A stretch of 64,000 bases of DNA. Origin: an uncultured Siphonobacter sp. (lineage in GTDB: Bacteria > Bacteroidota > Bacteroidia > Cytophagales > Spirosomataceae). The notes beneath the pieces are model-generated. The model saw only the letters and a program-made list of their open reading frames with translations. It was not told the DNA's origin and ran no database searches. The stretch covers positions 124,001-188,000 of the forward strand of contig CAJYIW010000026.1 in the NCBI GenBank assembly GCA_913775095.1, read 5' to 3'. Within the stretch, counting starts at the first letter, position 1. Each line of letters opens with the position of its first letter. The position numbers were made by a program, and so were the translations under genes. Positions 28,201 through 35,481 of this stretch are shown in pieces.

Positions 28201-28697
28201 TTGGTGGTCGTACCAATGGATGAATTTTCTTTTAGTCGTACATTGGCTCCCGGAATGGGCTGACCATTTTCATCCGTAACTTTTCCCGTAATGATAATTT
28301 CTGGAATGGCCACCCGGCTCGCCTGCGGTAAAGCATTGGCAGGCTCAGCCACGGTTTTTCGTCTCAGAATAATCTGATTTCCTACTACCTCATAGTGCAG
28401 TCGCAGGGGTTGAAGCAGTCGCTCCAAAACAAGCGTAAGCCGTTCGTCGGTAGCAGAAATGGAAACCTTTCGTTTCACCCCAATGAGCTGAGGACTGTAG
28501 GAGAATTTAATATCGGCCAGTTTTTCGAGTTGCAAAAGCACCGAGCCAATATCATCCTGATCGGCTTTAATGGTGACTTTCCGGTTCAGAATGTCGGCTC
28601 CGGGACCGGCCAGCAGGGGCAAATGAAGGAATAAGCTGAGGATCAGGCCGCAGCATAACCACCAGCGACTTCTACTTGGAAGTAAGGGTGAATTCAT
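25251..28697 (-). CDS. SusC/RagA TonB-linked outer-membrane receptor with STN domain (locus 2)
   Basis: 1148 residues. Signal peptide (to about residue 30), STN domain at about 40-110 (LLQLEKLADIKFSYSPQLIG), regulatory-like beta domain at about 132-212 (GANVRLKENSSIGTTTNAEG), plug with TTSLSEVVVTALGIKKEAKK, LIIVNGVPINN and LYGFRAKDGAIVITTKTG, then the barrel. The STN domain implies signalling to the FecR encoded upstream, but no ECF sigma gene adjoins this locus. The sense-strand start context CTCCCAAATCAATG resembles that of the locus 3 susC and overlaps a candidate antisense promoter. Confidence 0.95.
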   Translation of the reverse strand: MNSPLLPSRSRWWLCCGLILSLFLHLPLLAGPGADILNRKVTIKADQDDIGSVLLQLEKLADIKFSYSPQLIGVKRKVSISATDERLTLVLERLLQPLRLHYEVVGNQIILRRKTVAEPANALPQASRVAIPEIIITGKVTDENGQPIPGANVRLKENSSIGTTTNAEGQYSLNLPNNTTGVLVFTSVGYLPAEISLSSQSVINMTLKAGTTSLSEVVVTALGIKKEAKKLGYATSTVNTDQITTNRTVNLGNSLQGKVAGVNVTAPAGGPGGTSKIRIRGQSSFKGDNSPLIIVNGVPINNTNFSSRQGDSDGTTNRSGSASDGGDGLQSINQDDIQSITVLKGSTAAALYGFRAKDGAIVITTKTGQTGQGIGVEVNSNFIAEQALDYTNFQYEYGQGEYGKRPQSVGDAQSSGVFSFGERFDGQPTYQFDGVQRPYLAQRHRIRDFYRTGNSWNNSVALSGGNDKGGFRLSFSNMDANSIMPNSDYHKKIMNLGLNYNFTPKFSVQLNANYSNEYNHNPPQIGLQDLNANTTVYTTATSVAMKTLEDNRYDANGFELATSRFTNRNNPYWVAYDRFEHVRRDRIFGNASLRYQLTDWLYVQGRIGQDYFTRPYDFNRPTGTRSLAAAATGFNGYFYQEVSTFRERNLDFLIGSTHKMGVFGLDITLGGNSLQQVYTNNNTSATNFYIRDLYTIMNGQNKEPQYAYTRKQVNSLYGVAELSYKNFLFLNATARNDWFSTLNANSNSYLYPSLSASFVLSDAFKDRPNWMNFMKIRAAYAEVGGDTDPYQNNLYYNLNANSIQGQALGYIATDVSPNNNLKPLKVKEAELGLEFRTLDNRISLDVAYYNKKTVDEILNVDISTASGYNKSKVNVGQLRNKGIEALLTLVPVKKEKFTWETSFNFTYNESEVLALADGQARLKVGQGDFFGEVWHEVGMPMASLRGIAYKRDNQGRIITAGGKPVAGPITTFGTAIPKYTGGWINTFNVAGFRIFTQIDFKGGHKIISNSNLNFLRHGLSQESLVGREGGVLFEGVTAEGAPNTTRVEAEDFYSSYRSTNNTERFVYNASFIRWRSLSVSYDLSRFLNKGFVKSMSLSALCNNVLMIKKHLPNLDPEAVNGASDNIQGIETHTLPTTRSYGMNLNLKF

Positions 28698-28709
28698 TGA
28701 TTTGGGAGT

Positions 28710-28846
28710 TTTAGAAGTAAAGGCCCACCGCTCGGCAATCTGGCATGAGCTGTCAGATCAAAGGCAGGGGTACGCAGGGAACGATTAATTAGGTTTTGTC
28801 GGTAAACCTTACGCTGATTCAGGTGAACGGGCGTAAGTCATTTTTT
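28710..28846 (+). ncRNA. Candidate antisense small RNA between fecR and susC (locus 2)
   Basis: On the strand opposite susC, TTGATTTG (28697-28704, 7/8 match to TAnnTTTG) overlaps the susC start codon, with TTGG 17 bp upstream. The transcript would run ~137 nt to a hairpin with arms CTTACGCT (28808-28815) and GGCGTAAG (28830-28837), then TCATTTTTT. The hairpin contains one U.G pair in this orientation, which would be A.C in the other. The arrangement mirrors 56762-56879. Start site and function are inferred. Confidence 0.45.
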
Positions 28847-28935
28847 CAGGAATAGAAAGAAGAAAACCAAATCCCCTTTCCACGGGGGAAAGGGGGTTGG
28901 GTACTCATGTTCATAGGTGCTTACTGAATAAGCGA

Positions 28936-28950
28936 TTTAGAGGTTAAGCT
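28936..28950 (-). promoter_or_regulatory. AGCTTAACCTCTAAA block shared with locus 1
   Basis: On the minus strand the sequence AGCTTAACCTCTAAATC lies about 26 nt after the fecR stop. The same 17-base string occurs in the fecR-susC gap of locus 1 (10932-10948), where it ends 12-13 nt before the susC ATG. It may be a leader or operator element for susC; the role is unknown. Confidence 0.4.
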
Positions 28951-28975
28951 ACTATACACTAACAAATAATAGTCT

Positions 28976-30067
28976 TCAGGGAGCACAGCCTTCGCCGGAG
29001 ATGACAAACTGAGCTTCCACGACCTGATATCGGGCTTCAATACTTTTGGTAATAATCTCCATTTTCTGATATAAGGGCTCATCACTCAGGTCTGCGTTTA
29101 ACTGGCAATGGCGAAAGGTGTCTTCATCGTAGATAATGTGAACACCGTAGGCTTTTTCGATGGCGGCGAACACGTCTTTGACACTGGCATTCCTAAAAAC
29201 AAAAGCAGAGCTGGCCGAATGAGCCAATACCGATGGCTGGGTGACGAGTGACTTTACCATGCGAACCTGCTCGCGGGAATAGACAATCTGCTGATTAGGG
29301 GATAAGACCAGTCCCTGTAACTCCGGGGTTTCTGCTTTTTCTTTCGCCTGAGGATCGGTCTGAGCGTACACCGAGACTCTCCCCGTTTGTACCATGACGG
29401 TCACTTTCTGGTCTTTGGGAAATGCACTTACTTTAAAACTGGTGCCTAATACTTTGGTAACAATTTCGTTAGCGTAGACAAAAAAGGGCTGTTTTGGATT
29501 CTTCGCGATTTCAAAAAAAGCTTCTCCCGATAAAAATACTTCTCGTTTGGACGGCTCGAATTGCTGAGGGTAACTCAGCCGGCTGCCGGGATGCAACAAT
29601 ACCGAGCTACCGTCCTGAAGAGTGATGGTTTGCACGTGATCCGTGGCATTGACCCATTCCTTCAGGGGCTGACCGGAATGAGACAGGTTCTGCTGATAGG
29701 TATGATCCTGTTTCTGGTACCAGTAAGTCGCCCAGCTTACTAAAAAGGCCACGCAGGCAGCCGTTGCCCATACCCAACGCCGACGGTAAAGCGGCTTGAG
29801 GGTAACCACCGGATGCACTAGGCGATGGTGAATTTCCTGCCAGCTATCTTCCAGCTCTTCCGTAGTCGTAACCGGATTTTGCTCCGTAGTCACGGTGGTC
29901 AGCTGGAGAATCACTTCTGCCGCCTGGCGAATGGTTTCCGTTTGTTCGGGGTACCTGGTTAGGTAATCGTACCAGAACTGACGAGTCGGTTCGTCGGGGT
30001 TTTGTACCCACTTGCGGAAGTATGAATCTTTGATAAAATCCTCCCGACTAAAGTTCTGATAATTCAT
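28976..30067 (-). CDS. FecR family anti-sigma factor (locus 2)
   Basis: 363 residues from ATG 30067; an upstream in-frame TTG (30088) is less likely. The cytoplasmic N-terminus (about 1-95) is followed by a membrane segment (WVWATAACVAFLVSWATYWY), the FecR domain (TLQDGSSVLLHPGSRLSYPQ, FFEIAKNPKQPFFVYANEIV) and a C-terminal DUF4974 region ending ISGEGC. It resembles the locus 3 FecR closely, including the Cys near the C-terminus. No sigma factor is encoded beside it. The orphan ECF gene at 37006 is one candidate partner. Confidence 0.92.
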   Translation of the reverse strand: MNYQNFSREDFIKDSYFRKWVQNPDEPTRQFWYDYLTRYPEQTETIRQAAEVILQLTTVTTEQNPVTTTEELEDSWQEIHHRLVHPVVTLKPLYRRRWVWATAACVAFLVSWATYWYQKQDHTYQQNLSHSGQPLKEWVNATDHVQTITLQDGSSVLLHPGSRLSYPQQFEPSKREVFLSGEAFFEIAKNPKQPFFVYANEIVTKVLGTSFKVSAFPKDQKVTVMVQTGRVSVYAQTDPQAKEKAETPELQGLVLSPNQQIVYSREQVRMVKSLVTQPSVLAHSASSAFVFRNASVKDVFAAIEKAYGVHIIYDEDTFRHCQLNADLSDEPLYQKMEIITKSIEARYQVVEAQFVISGEGCAP

Positions 30068-30235
30068 TTTTAAATAATTTGACACCAAGAGGCAAGGGAG
30101 AGCGTTTTTAACTCATCAAATAGGAAAAAAAATATAAAAAATTTACTTATTGTAATTATTTGATAATTGAAGTATCTGATTATCAGTTATTTATGTTTTA
30201 TAGAATTTAAGCAGAGCTCATGCTTTTTCAAAGAA

Positions 30236-30259
30236 AAAGCCGCTCCGGAGAGCGGCTTT
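30236..30259 (-). terminator. Terminator of lhgO
   Basis: Hairpin AAAGCCGCTC / GAGCGGCTTT with T-rich exit on the minus strand, 24 bp past the lhgO stop. Confidence 0.8.
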
Positions 30260-30283
30260 CAGGCAACAAACAAGGATAATCGA

Positions 30284-31483
30284 TTAAAAACGTTTGAGAG
30301 CCATTTCAGAAACGGTCAGACCGATCGATAGGGAAGAAGTAGCCGCGGGGGACGGGGCATTGAGCACATTAATAACCTGCGTATCTTCCAGAATCGAAAA
30401 ATCATCGAGTAATCCACCCGTCCGGTCGCAGGCCTGAGCCCGCACACCCGCACCACCGGGAATCAGATCGTTTTCCTGAATATCAGGAATCAGTTCCTGA
30501 AGAGCTTTGGTAAAGGCAGATTTGGAGAAACTACGGTACATTTCTCCCAGGCCCGTTTGCCAGTATTTGGCGGCAACTTTCTGAAAGCCCGGCCAGGAAA
30601 AGGTTTCGTACAGCTCTTTGAAATCAATATCGAGTTTTTTATATCCTTCCCGCCGGAAAGCCAGCACTGCATTCGGCCCGGCTTCCACACCTCCGCCAAT
30701 CATGCGGGTAAAGTGAACCCCCAGGAAGGGAAAGTTCGGGTCAGGAACGGGGTAAATCAGGTTCCGGACCAGATGTTCCCGTTCGGGCTTGATTTGAAAA
30801 TACTCGCCGCGAAAAGGAGTAATCCGAACATTAATGGGCTGATCCTGGCTAAACTGAGCTACTTTATCCGAATACAGACCCCCACAGTTAATCACGAGTT
30901 TGGTTTCGTAGGCAGCCTTTTCGGTTTTAACAATGCTGATGGATGAGCCTTTGGTAATACCGATTACCTTTTCCTTGAGATGAATCTGTCCACCCAGAGC
31001 CTGAAATTTTTCGGCGTATTTTTCAGTAACGGCTTTATAATCAATAATGCCCGTATAAGGCACTTCCATCGCCGCTACGCCGGAAACGTAGGGTTCGATT
31101 TCCTTCATTTCACCCAGACTGATTTTCCGGATTTTGGTCAACCCATTCTGCTGGCCGCGGTCGTAGAGGTTATTAAGCAAAGGGATTTGCTCATTTTTCG
31201 TAGCGACCACAATTTTCCCGCAGAGGTCAAAGGGAATGCCTTCCTTACGGACAAAATCCAGTAGCATGTCGTAGCCCCGAATGCAGTTGGTGGCTTTCAG
31301 ACTACCGGGTTTGTAATACAGTCCCGAGTGAATGACGCCTGAATTATGGCCTGTCTGGTGGGCAGCTACGTGGTTTTCCTTCTCCAGAAGAAGAATCTTT
31401 AAATCATAGCGTTGGCGTTTGAGTTGCAAAGCCGTAGCCAGCCCTACAATTCCACCACCAATCAGGGTTATGTCGTAAACCAT
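30284..31483 (-). CDS. lhgO: L-2-hydroxyglutarate oxidase/dehydrogenase
   Basis: 399 residues of the DAO (FAD-dependent) family. The N-terminal FAD motif is LIGGGIVGLATALQL, followed by HQTGHNSGVIHSGLYYKPGS, the LhgO/YgaF signature. C-terminal blocks are GEYFQIKPE and IPGGAGVRAQACDRTGGLLD. The enzyme oxidises L-2-hydroxyglutarate to 2-oxoglutarate, passing electrons to the membrane quinone pool in characterised homologues. The phosphatase gene upstream is on the same strand, separated by a TTTAGGG-type repeat, so co-transcription is possible. Confidence 0.93.
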   Translation of the reverse strand: MVYDITLIGGGIVGLATALQLKRQRYDLKILLLEKENHVAAHQTGHNSGVIHSGLYYKPGSLKATNCIRGYDMLLDFVRKEGIPFDLCGKIVVATKNEQIPLLNNLYDRGQQNGLTKIRKISLGEMKEIEPYVSGVAAMEVPYTGIIDYKAVTEKYAEKFQALGGQIHLKEKVIGITKGSSISIVKTEKAAYETKLVINCGGLYSDKVAQFSQDQPINVRITPFRGEYFQIKPEREHLVRNLIYPVPDPNFPFLGVHFTRMIGGGVEAGPNAVLAFRREGYKKLDIDFKELYETFSWPGFQKVAAKYWQTGLGEMYRSFSKSAFTKALQELIPDIQENDLIPGGAGVRAQACDRTGGLLDDFSILEDTQVINVLNAPSPAATSSLSIGLTVSEMALKRF

Positions 31484-31493
31484 GGGAGAAAGG

Positions 31494-31567
31494 AGTTTAG
31501 GGTTTAGAGTTTAGGGTTTTGAGTTATTTGTGAATCAACTCAAAACCCTAAACCCCAAACACCAAAC
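31494..31567. repeat. TTTAGGG-type intergenic inverted repeat
   Basis: The core TTTAGGGTTTTGAG (31510-31523) is perfectly complementary to CTCAAAACCCTAAA (31539-31552), with outer imperfect TTTAGGG/CCCCAAA units on each side. It fills almost the whole gap between lhgO and the phosphatase gene. Confidence 0.85.
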
Positions 31568-31569
31568 AG

Positions 31570-32217
31570 TTAAGAGTTACTTACTTCAGGTTCCTTGGCG
31601 ATGCCAGCCAGGTGGCGGGTGTCATTGCCCAGTTCGAGCGTGAAGTTACCGGTATTATAATCGTAACGGATTTTATAAAGGCACAGATTAGAGTGCTCCC
31701 AGTGATCCATTTCCGATAAAGGTTCTTTAAATAAATGCGTCAGCAGAATTCGGATGGCCCGGCCGTGCATGCAGATCAGGATCTGCTCCTCGTCGGGTCG
31801 ACTGATGATGTGTTCCATGACGGGAATCTGCCGATTGAGAACGCTCAATGGACTGTCGCCACCAATGGCAGATACGTCTACGTTCCCAATCCGCCAGTTA
31901 TAGATCATGCTGCGGTAATAGTCATCTTCGGTGTAATGGGGCGTTTTGCCTTCCATGTCTCCCCAGCCGAATTCGTTTAAACCCGCGTGCTGCTCATAGG
32001 GAATACCGGCGTCAATAAAACCCTGAACGGATTGGACCGTGCGTTTAAGAGCCGACGTATAAATGCGTTGGAAGGGTACCTGCTGGTAGGCCTCATAAAA
32101 AGCCTGAGCCTGAGCCCGACCCCGGTCATTGAGATCGGAGTCTACGCCTGAGCCCTGAACAATGCCTAAGCGGTTGTATTCCGTCTCTCCGTGCCGTACC
32201 AGATAAATTATTTTCAA
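31570..32217 (-). CDS. Histidine phosphatase family protein (phosphoglycerate mutase-like)
   Basis: 215 residues from a TTG at 32217, giving MKIIYLVRHGETEYN, the usual start of the family; a TTG three codons upstream (32226) is also possible and no ATG exists nearby. The catalytic R8-H9-G10 motif is present, with the second histidine in ILICMHGRAIRILL and the acid/His pair in FQRIYTSALKRTVQS. Members are cytoplasmic phosphatases or mutases acting on small phospho-metabolites; specificity cannot be told from the sequence. The gene ends 3 bp before the TTTAGGG-type repeat. Confidence 0.88.
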   Translation of the reverse strand: MKIIYLVRHGETEYNRLGIVQGSGVDSDLNDRGRAQAQAFYEAYQQVPFQRIYTSALKRTVQSVQGFIDAGIPYEQHAGLNEFGWGDMEGKTPHYTEDDYYRSMIYNWRIGNVDVSAIGGDSPLSVLNRQIPVMEHIISRPDEEQILICMHGRAIRILLTHLFKEPLSEMDHWEHSNLCLYKIRYDYNTGNFTLELGNDTRHLAGIAKEPEVSNS

Positions 32218-32487
32218 AGCTGTCAAGGGGGTGTAAGGCCTGAGCCCTGGTTTAAAGTAACGTGGAAATCACTTGCCCAATTGCTAACACGCTTGAGATG
32301 AGAAACATCCGCTTTGAGCAAAATTTCCGCAAAAGTACGGATTCTCAAGCGAGTGTCTGCGAGTAGGTTCATATAAAATGCTAGTATTTTCAAAGAACAG
32401 GTGTATTTTTCACGAAAAACGGATCAGGCTCGTTCTGAAAAACAGACTTTAACTTACGTATAGGCTGTTTATGAGCATTTGTCGCTT

Positions 32488-32910
32488 ATGATATTTCAAA
32501 AACAAATTACACCCGAAAGCCTTAATCAACTCAATGCCAGATCCGCCGCTGGTTACCTGGGAATTGAGTTCACCGAAACCGGCCCGGATTATATAATGGC
32601 CCGTATGCCCGTGGATCACCGCACGCAGCAACCCTTTGGGGTCTTGCACGGGGGAGCCTCAGTATTACTGGCCGAAACGCTGGGCAGCGTGGCGGCCTAT
32701 GCCAGTATAGGAGAAGGAAAGATTGCCGTAGGGCTGGATATTAATGCCAACCACCTCAGGGCGGTGAAAGAAGGTTTTGTTTACGGCAAAGCTCTGCCCA
32801 TTCATGTGGGGCAAACCACGCACGTCTGGGAGATCCGTATTACTAACGAAAAAGAGCAGCTGGTTTGTATAAGCCGGATTACAATGGCGATTTTAGAGCA
32901 GAAGGGGTAA
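32488..32910 (+). CDS. menI: Hotdog-fold thioesterase, MenI/YdiI-like (1,4-dihydroxy-2-naphthoyl-CoA hydrolase)
   Basis: 140 residues from ATG 32488. It aligns through its whole length with E. coli YdiI (MenI): MPVDHRTQQPFGVLHGGASV, LAETLGSVAAYAS, GLDINANHLRAVKEGFVYG, CISRITMAIL. The catalytic glutamate is E63 (same number as in YdiI) and the conserved H54-G-G is present. The family hydrolyses DHNA-CoA in menaquinone synthesis, though YdiI-type enzymes are promiscuous. Neighbouring genes are unrelated and other men genes are absent, so the menaquinone role rests on similarity. Confidence 0.8.
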   Translation: MIFQKQITPESLNQLNARSAAGYLGIEFTETGPDYIMARMPVDHRTQQPFGVLHGGASVLLAETLGSVAAYASIGEGKIAVGLDINANHLRAVKEGFVYGKALPIHVGQTTHVWEIRITNEKEQLVCISRITMAILEQKG

Positions 32911-33005
32911 GCATACGTCTGCCTTTTGATCTGTGTTAACCCCGCATTGCATACGGGGCTATTCATAATTCAACCCCGATGGGGGTTATGCAGGAAATAG
33001 CAAAC

Positions 33006-33041
33006 CAAACTTCCCGAAAGTTTAAACTTTCGGGAAGTTTG
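33006..33041. repeat. Perfect 36-bp palindrome
   Basis: A fully self-complementary sequence centred on TTTAAA, with half-site CAAACTTCCCGAAAGTTT. It lies 27 bp past the stop of the RraA-like gene and is followed by a half GTTGTT-type repeat (33043-33066). As RNA it would form an 18-bp stem with little loop; it lacks a good T-run, so a terminator role is uncertain. Confidence 0.85.
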
Positions 33042-33068
33042 ATAAACAACCAACAACCAACAACTAAC

Positions 33069-33989
33069 TTAAAGCTTCTTAATCCGCTCTTCGAGTTGAT
33101 CGGGCGTCATTTTTACCTTATCCGGGTTTTTCTTCAGCCAGTCGCGGAACGTTTGAATGATCGGAGCGGACCACTTCATGTCAATTTCACCGGGCGTGTA
33201 TTTACCCTCGCGAAGCATCTGATGGCCGAATTGATCCTGCAGTGAAATCCACTCCGACGAGGTAATGACTTTTTCCGCCAAATGAGCCGGGATGAATACG
33301 ACGCCTTCGGTTTTTCCTAAAATTAAATCCCCCGGTAGTACCGTAGCCCGACCAATGCGAATGGGATAGTTGATGCCCGTCATCAGCATGTCTTTAATAA
33401 AAGAGGGGTCAAAGCCCCGAACGAAACCCGTGAAACCCTCGATGGCTTCGAGTCCTTCCAGATCCCGAACGCTGCCGTCAAAAACCACACCCGTTTTTGA
33501 TTTAGCGTAAATCGAGTTACCCAGGTTATCGCCAATGAGCGTGCCGTCCACAATTTTGCCGTAGCCATCGGCTACGTAGACATCGTTTTCAGTGAGCTGA
33601 TCGATGGGCCAGGAGTTAGGGGCTCCTTTCCGGTTTTCGGCTTTACCTTTTTCCTTAATCGGGTTTTCCATATCGGGGCGGGCGGGCATGTACTGAGCGG
33701 TTAATACCCGTCCGGCTAATACCTGACCAGGGTTAATCCGCATCCAGTTGGCTTCAAACTGATTGACATACCCTTCGTTACGAAGCACGCCCCAGGCTTC
33801 TTCCAGTGAAATGTTTTTGAGTCTTTTCACCAAATTGTCGGAAACTTTAGGTCTTCCGTCGGAAAAGCGTTCCCCTTTGTATTGAGAGGTGTAGGCCTGA
33901 ATGAGCTCTTTGGGAGCATTAATCTGCTGGGCGGAAGCCGCCAGGGTAAGGGCCCAGCAGGCGGTTACCAGAAAGCTTTTGCGAATCAT
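33069..33989 (-). CDS. Exported RraA-like (HMG/CHA aldolase-fold) protein
   Basis: 306 residues. An apparent signal peptide (MIRKSFLVTACWALTLAASA, cleavage near AQQ) precedes an RraA-fold domain at about 60-265. The family active-site pattern is present: G153-D-N-L-G-N158 and D171-G-S-V-R-D176, where the Arg and Asp bind substrate and metal in class II pyruvate aldolases and 4-carboxy-4-hydroxy-2-oxoadipate aldolases. The C-terminal ~40 residues are an extra charged tail. It follows the BASS transporter gene by 42 bp. Exported RraA proteins are uncommon, and the reaction is unknown. Confidence 0.8.
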   Translation of the reverse strand: MIRKSFLVTACWALTLAASAQQINAPKELIQAYTSQYKGERFSDGRPKVSDNLVKRLKNISLEEAWGVLRNEGYVNQFEANWMRINPGQVLAGRVLTAQYMPARPDMENPIKEKGKAENRKGAPNSWPIDQLTENDVYVADGYGKIVDGTLIGDNLGNSIYAKSKTGVVFDGSVRDLEGLEAIEGFTGFVRGFDPSFIKDMLMTGINYPIRIGRATVLPGDLILGKTEGVVFIPAHLAEKVITSSEWISLQDQFGHQMLREGKYTPGEIDMKWSAPIIQTFRDWLKKNPDKVKMTPDQLEERIKKL

Positions 33990-34031
33990 AAGTACGATAG
34001 AATTTAGAGGTATGTAAAGAGTAATCAGGTA

Positions 34032-35330
34032 TTAAGAAGCAATGGTCGAAGGCTGGGATTCTATGGGTTCTTCTTCCCGGGGCGGTTTGGTTCGCCACCA
34101 GTTCGCCAGCATGGATCCTGTCGTGTTCATTAAGGGACCAAACACGGCGGGGGCCAGTCCCGTTGTGGCCAGTTGTCCCATCTGAAGGGCCAGTCCCGAG
34201 GCCATGCCTGCGTTTTGCATTCCGACTTCAAAAGCCACCGAGCGGCTGGACTGCTCACTAAGTCCCACCAGTCGACAGCTCCAGTAACCCAGGAAATAAC
34301 CCAGTGTGTTATGCAGAAAACAGGCCAGTACCAGAATCAGCCCGACCTGTAGCAGACTCTGCTGACCGGCAGCGGTAATGACCACAATGATGGTAGTGAT
34401 GCCCGCCATGGAAAGCGTGGACAGGATACGGTCCATGATTTCCCGTTTTCCTCCGGCCAGTCGCTGAAAAAGCCAGCCTCCGGCAAGGGGCATCCCGATA
34501 AACCAGAAGACATTCCAGCCCAGCGTCACGGCAAAATCAGCAGAACCTTCCTGTAAAGCGATGGCATTTTTTAACAGAATGATTCCCAGGTAAACCAGAA
34601 TCTGGATGACGATGCTCCGCCGGGTTTGACCGGGGTAGGCCAGTGCATTGAATAACAGCCCCGCGACAATGGGAAGAATGGTAATGTTAAAGATTTCCAT
34701 GACCATTTTCCAGAAATCAACGGGCAGGAAAGCCCCCGCCAGCACTTGTAATAAAGCAGGCGTTAATACCGGCGAAAGCAGCGTAGAGAAAGCCGTTACC
34801 GTTACCGACAGTGGCACATTGGCCCGGGCGATATACGCCATGACGTTGGAGGCGAGTCCACTCGGGGAGCAACCTACCAGAATAATTCCCGTGGCAATTT
34901 CGGGGGGTAACGGAAAGGAAATGGCCAGCAGAAACCCAATACTCGGCATGATCAGGTAATGGCTGGCAATCCCCACGAGTACGCCCTTTGGATTTTTGGC
35001 AATGCCCGCAAAATCTTCCAGGCTCGACTGTGAACCCATGCCGAACATGATGATTTGAAGCAGGGGAATGATGAGCCGTTTTAATTCAAAATCACCCCAT
35101 TTCAAAAACCATTGCGGCTGATACATGGCTACCGAAACGGCGGATAAAATTAACACAGTGTAGCTGAGACTTGACGTGGCGGAGGATCGTTTGACCCCCA
35201 AAGCCAGTAGCAGTAGACCGCCTACCAGGGGCAGTGCGGTGTGCTGGCCTAATCCCGTCAAAAACAAGCCCAGGGCAAGCAATAGGCTTATGCCGCTCAG
35301 GATCAGAGCGAAAGTGAATAATTTTTTCAT
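34032..35330 (-). CDS. Bile acid:sodium symporter (BASS) family transporter
   Basis: 432 residues, highly hydrophobic. Two extra N-terminal helices (about 5-50) precede the ten-helix BASS core. Recognisable BASS segments are FGMGSQSSLEDFAGIAKNPK, LVGCSPSGLASNVMAYIARA (the crossover helix region) and RSVAFEVGMQNAGMASGLAL (the ExxxQN sodium-site motif). It probably imports an organic anion with sodium; members carry bile acids, pyruvate, pantoate and others. It heads a two-gene unit with the RraA-like gene and is divergent from the enolase-superfamily gene. Confidence 0.9.
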   Translation of the reverse strand: MKKLFTFALILSGISLLLALGLFLTGLGQHTALPLVGGLLLLALGVKRSSATSSLSYTVLILSAVSVAMYQPQWFLKWGDFELKRLIIPLLQIIMFGMGSQSSLEDFAGIAKNPKGVLVGIASHYLIMPSIGFLLAISFPLPPEIATGIILVGCSPSGLASNVMAYIARANVPLSVTVTAFSTLLSPVLTPALLQVLAGAFLPVDFWKMVMEIFNITILPIVAGLLFNALAYPGQTRRSIVIQILVYLGIILLKNAIALQEGSADFAVTLGWNVFWFIGMPLAGGWLFQRLAGGKREIMDRILSTLSMAGITTIIVVITAAGQQSLLQVGLILVLACFLHNTLGYFLGYWSCRLVGLSEQSSRSVAFEVGMQNAGMASGLALQMGQLATTGLAPAVFGPLMNTTGSMLANWWRTKPPREEEPIESQPSTIAS

Positions 35331-35481
35331 AAAGAATGTTTAGAGGTATTTATACTTCCCTGGACACAGGCAGAGAAGTCTGCGTGGGAATTAATGCAAA
35401 AAAAAGACAATTTTTTCTTGGATAATCTGTATTGTGCGTAACTTTTCGTCGAAAAATTACCTCTAAACTTTATAAAGTACT

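Noticed and set aside
31494-31567. Telomere-like TTTAGGG sequence suggesting a linear replicon end or assembly artefact
   Set aside because: The units are degenerate, form inverted rather than tandem arrays, and recur between ordinary genes at four places.
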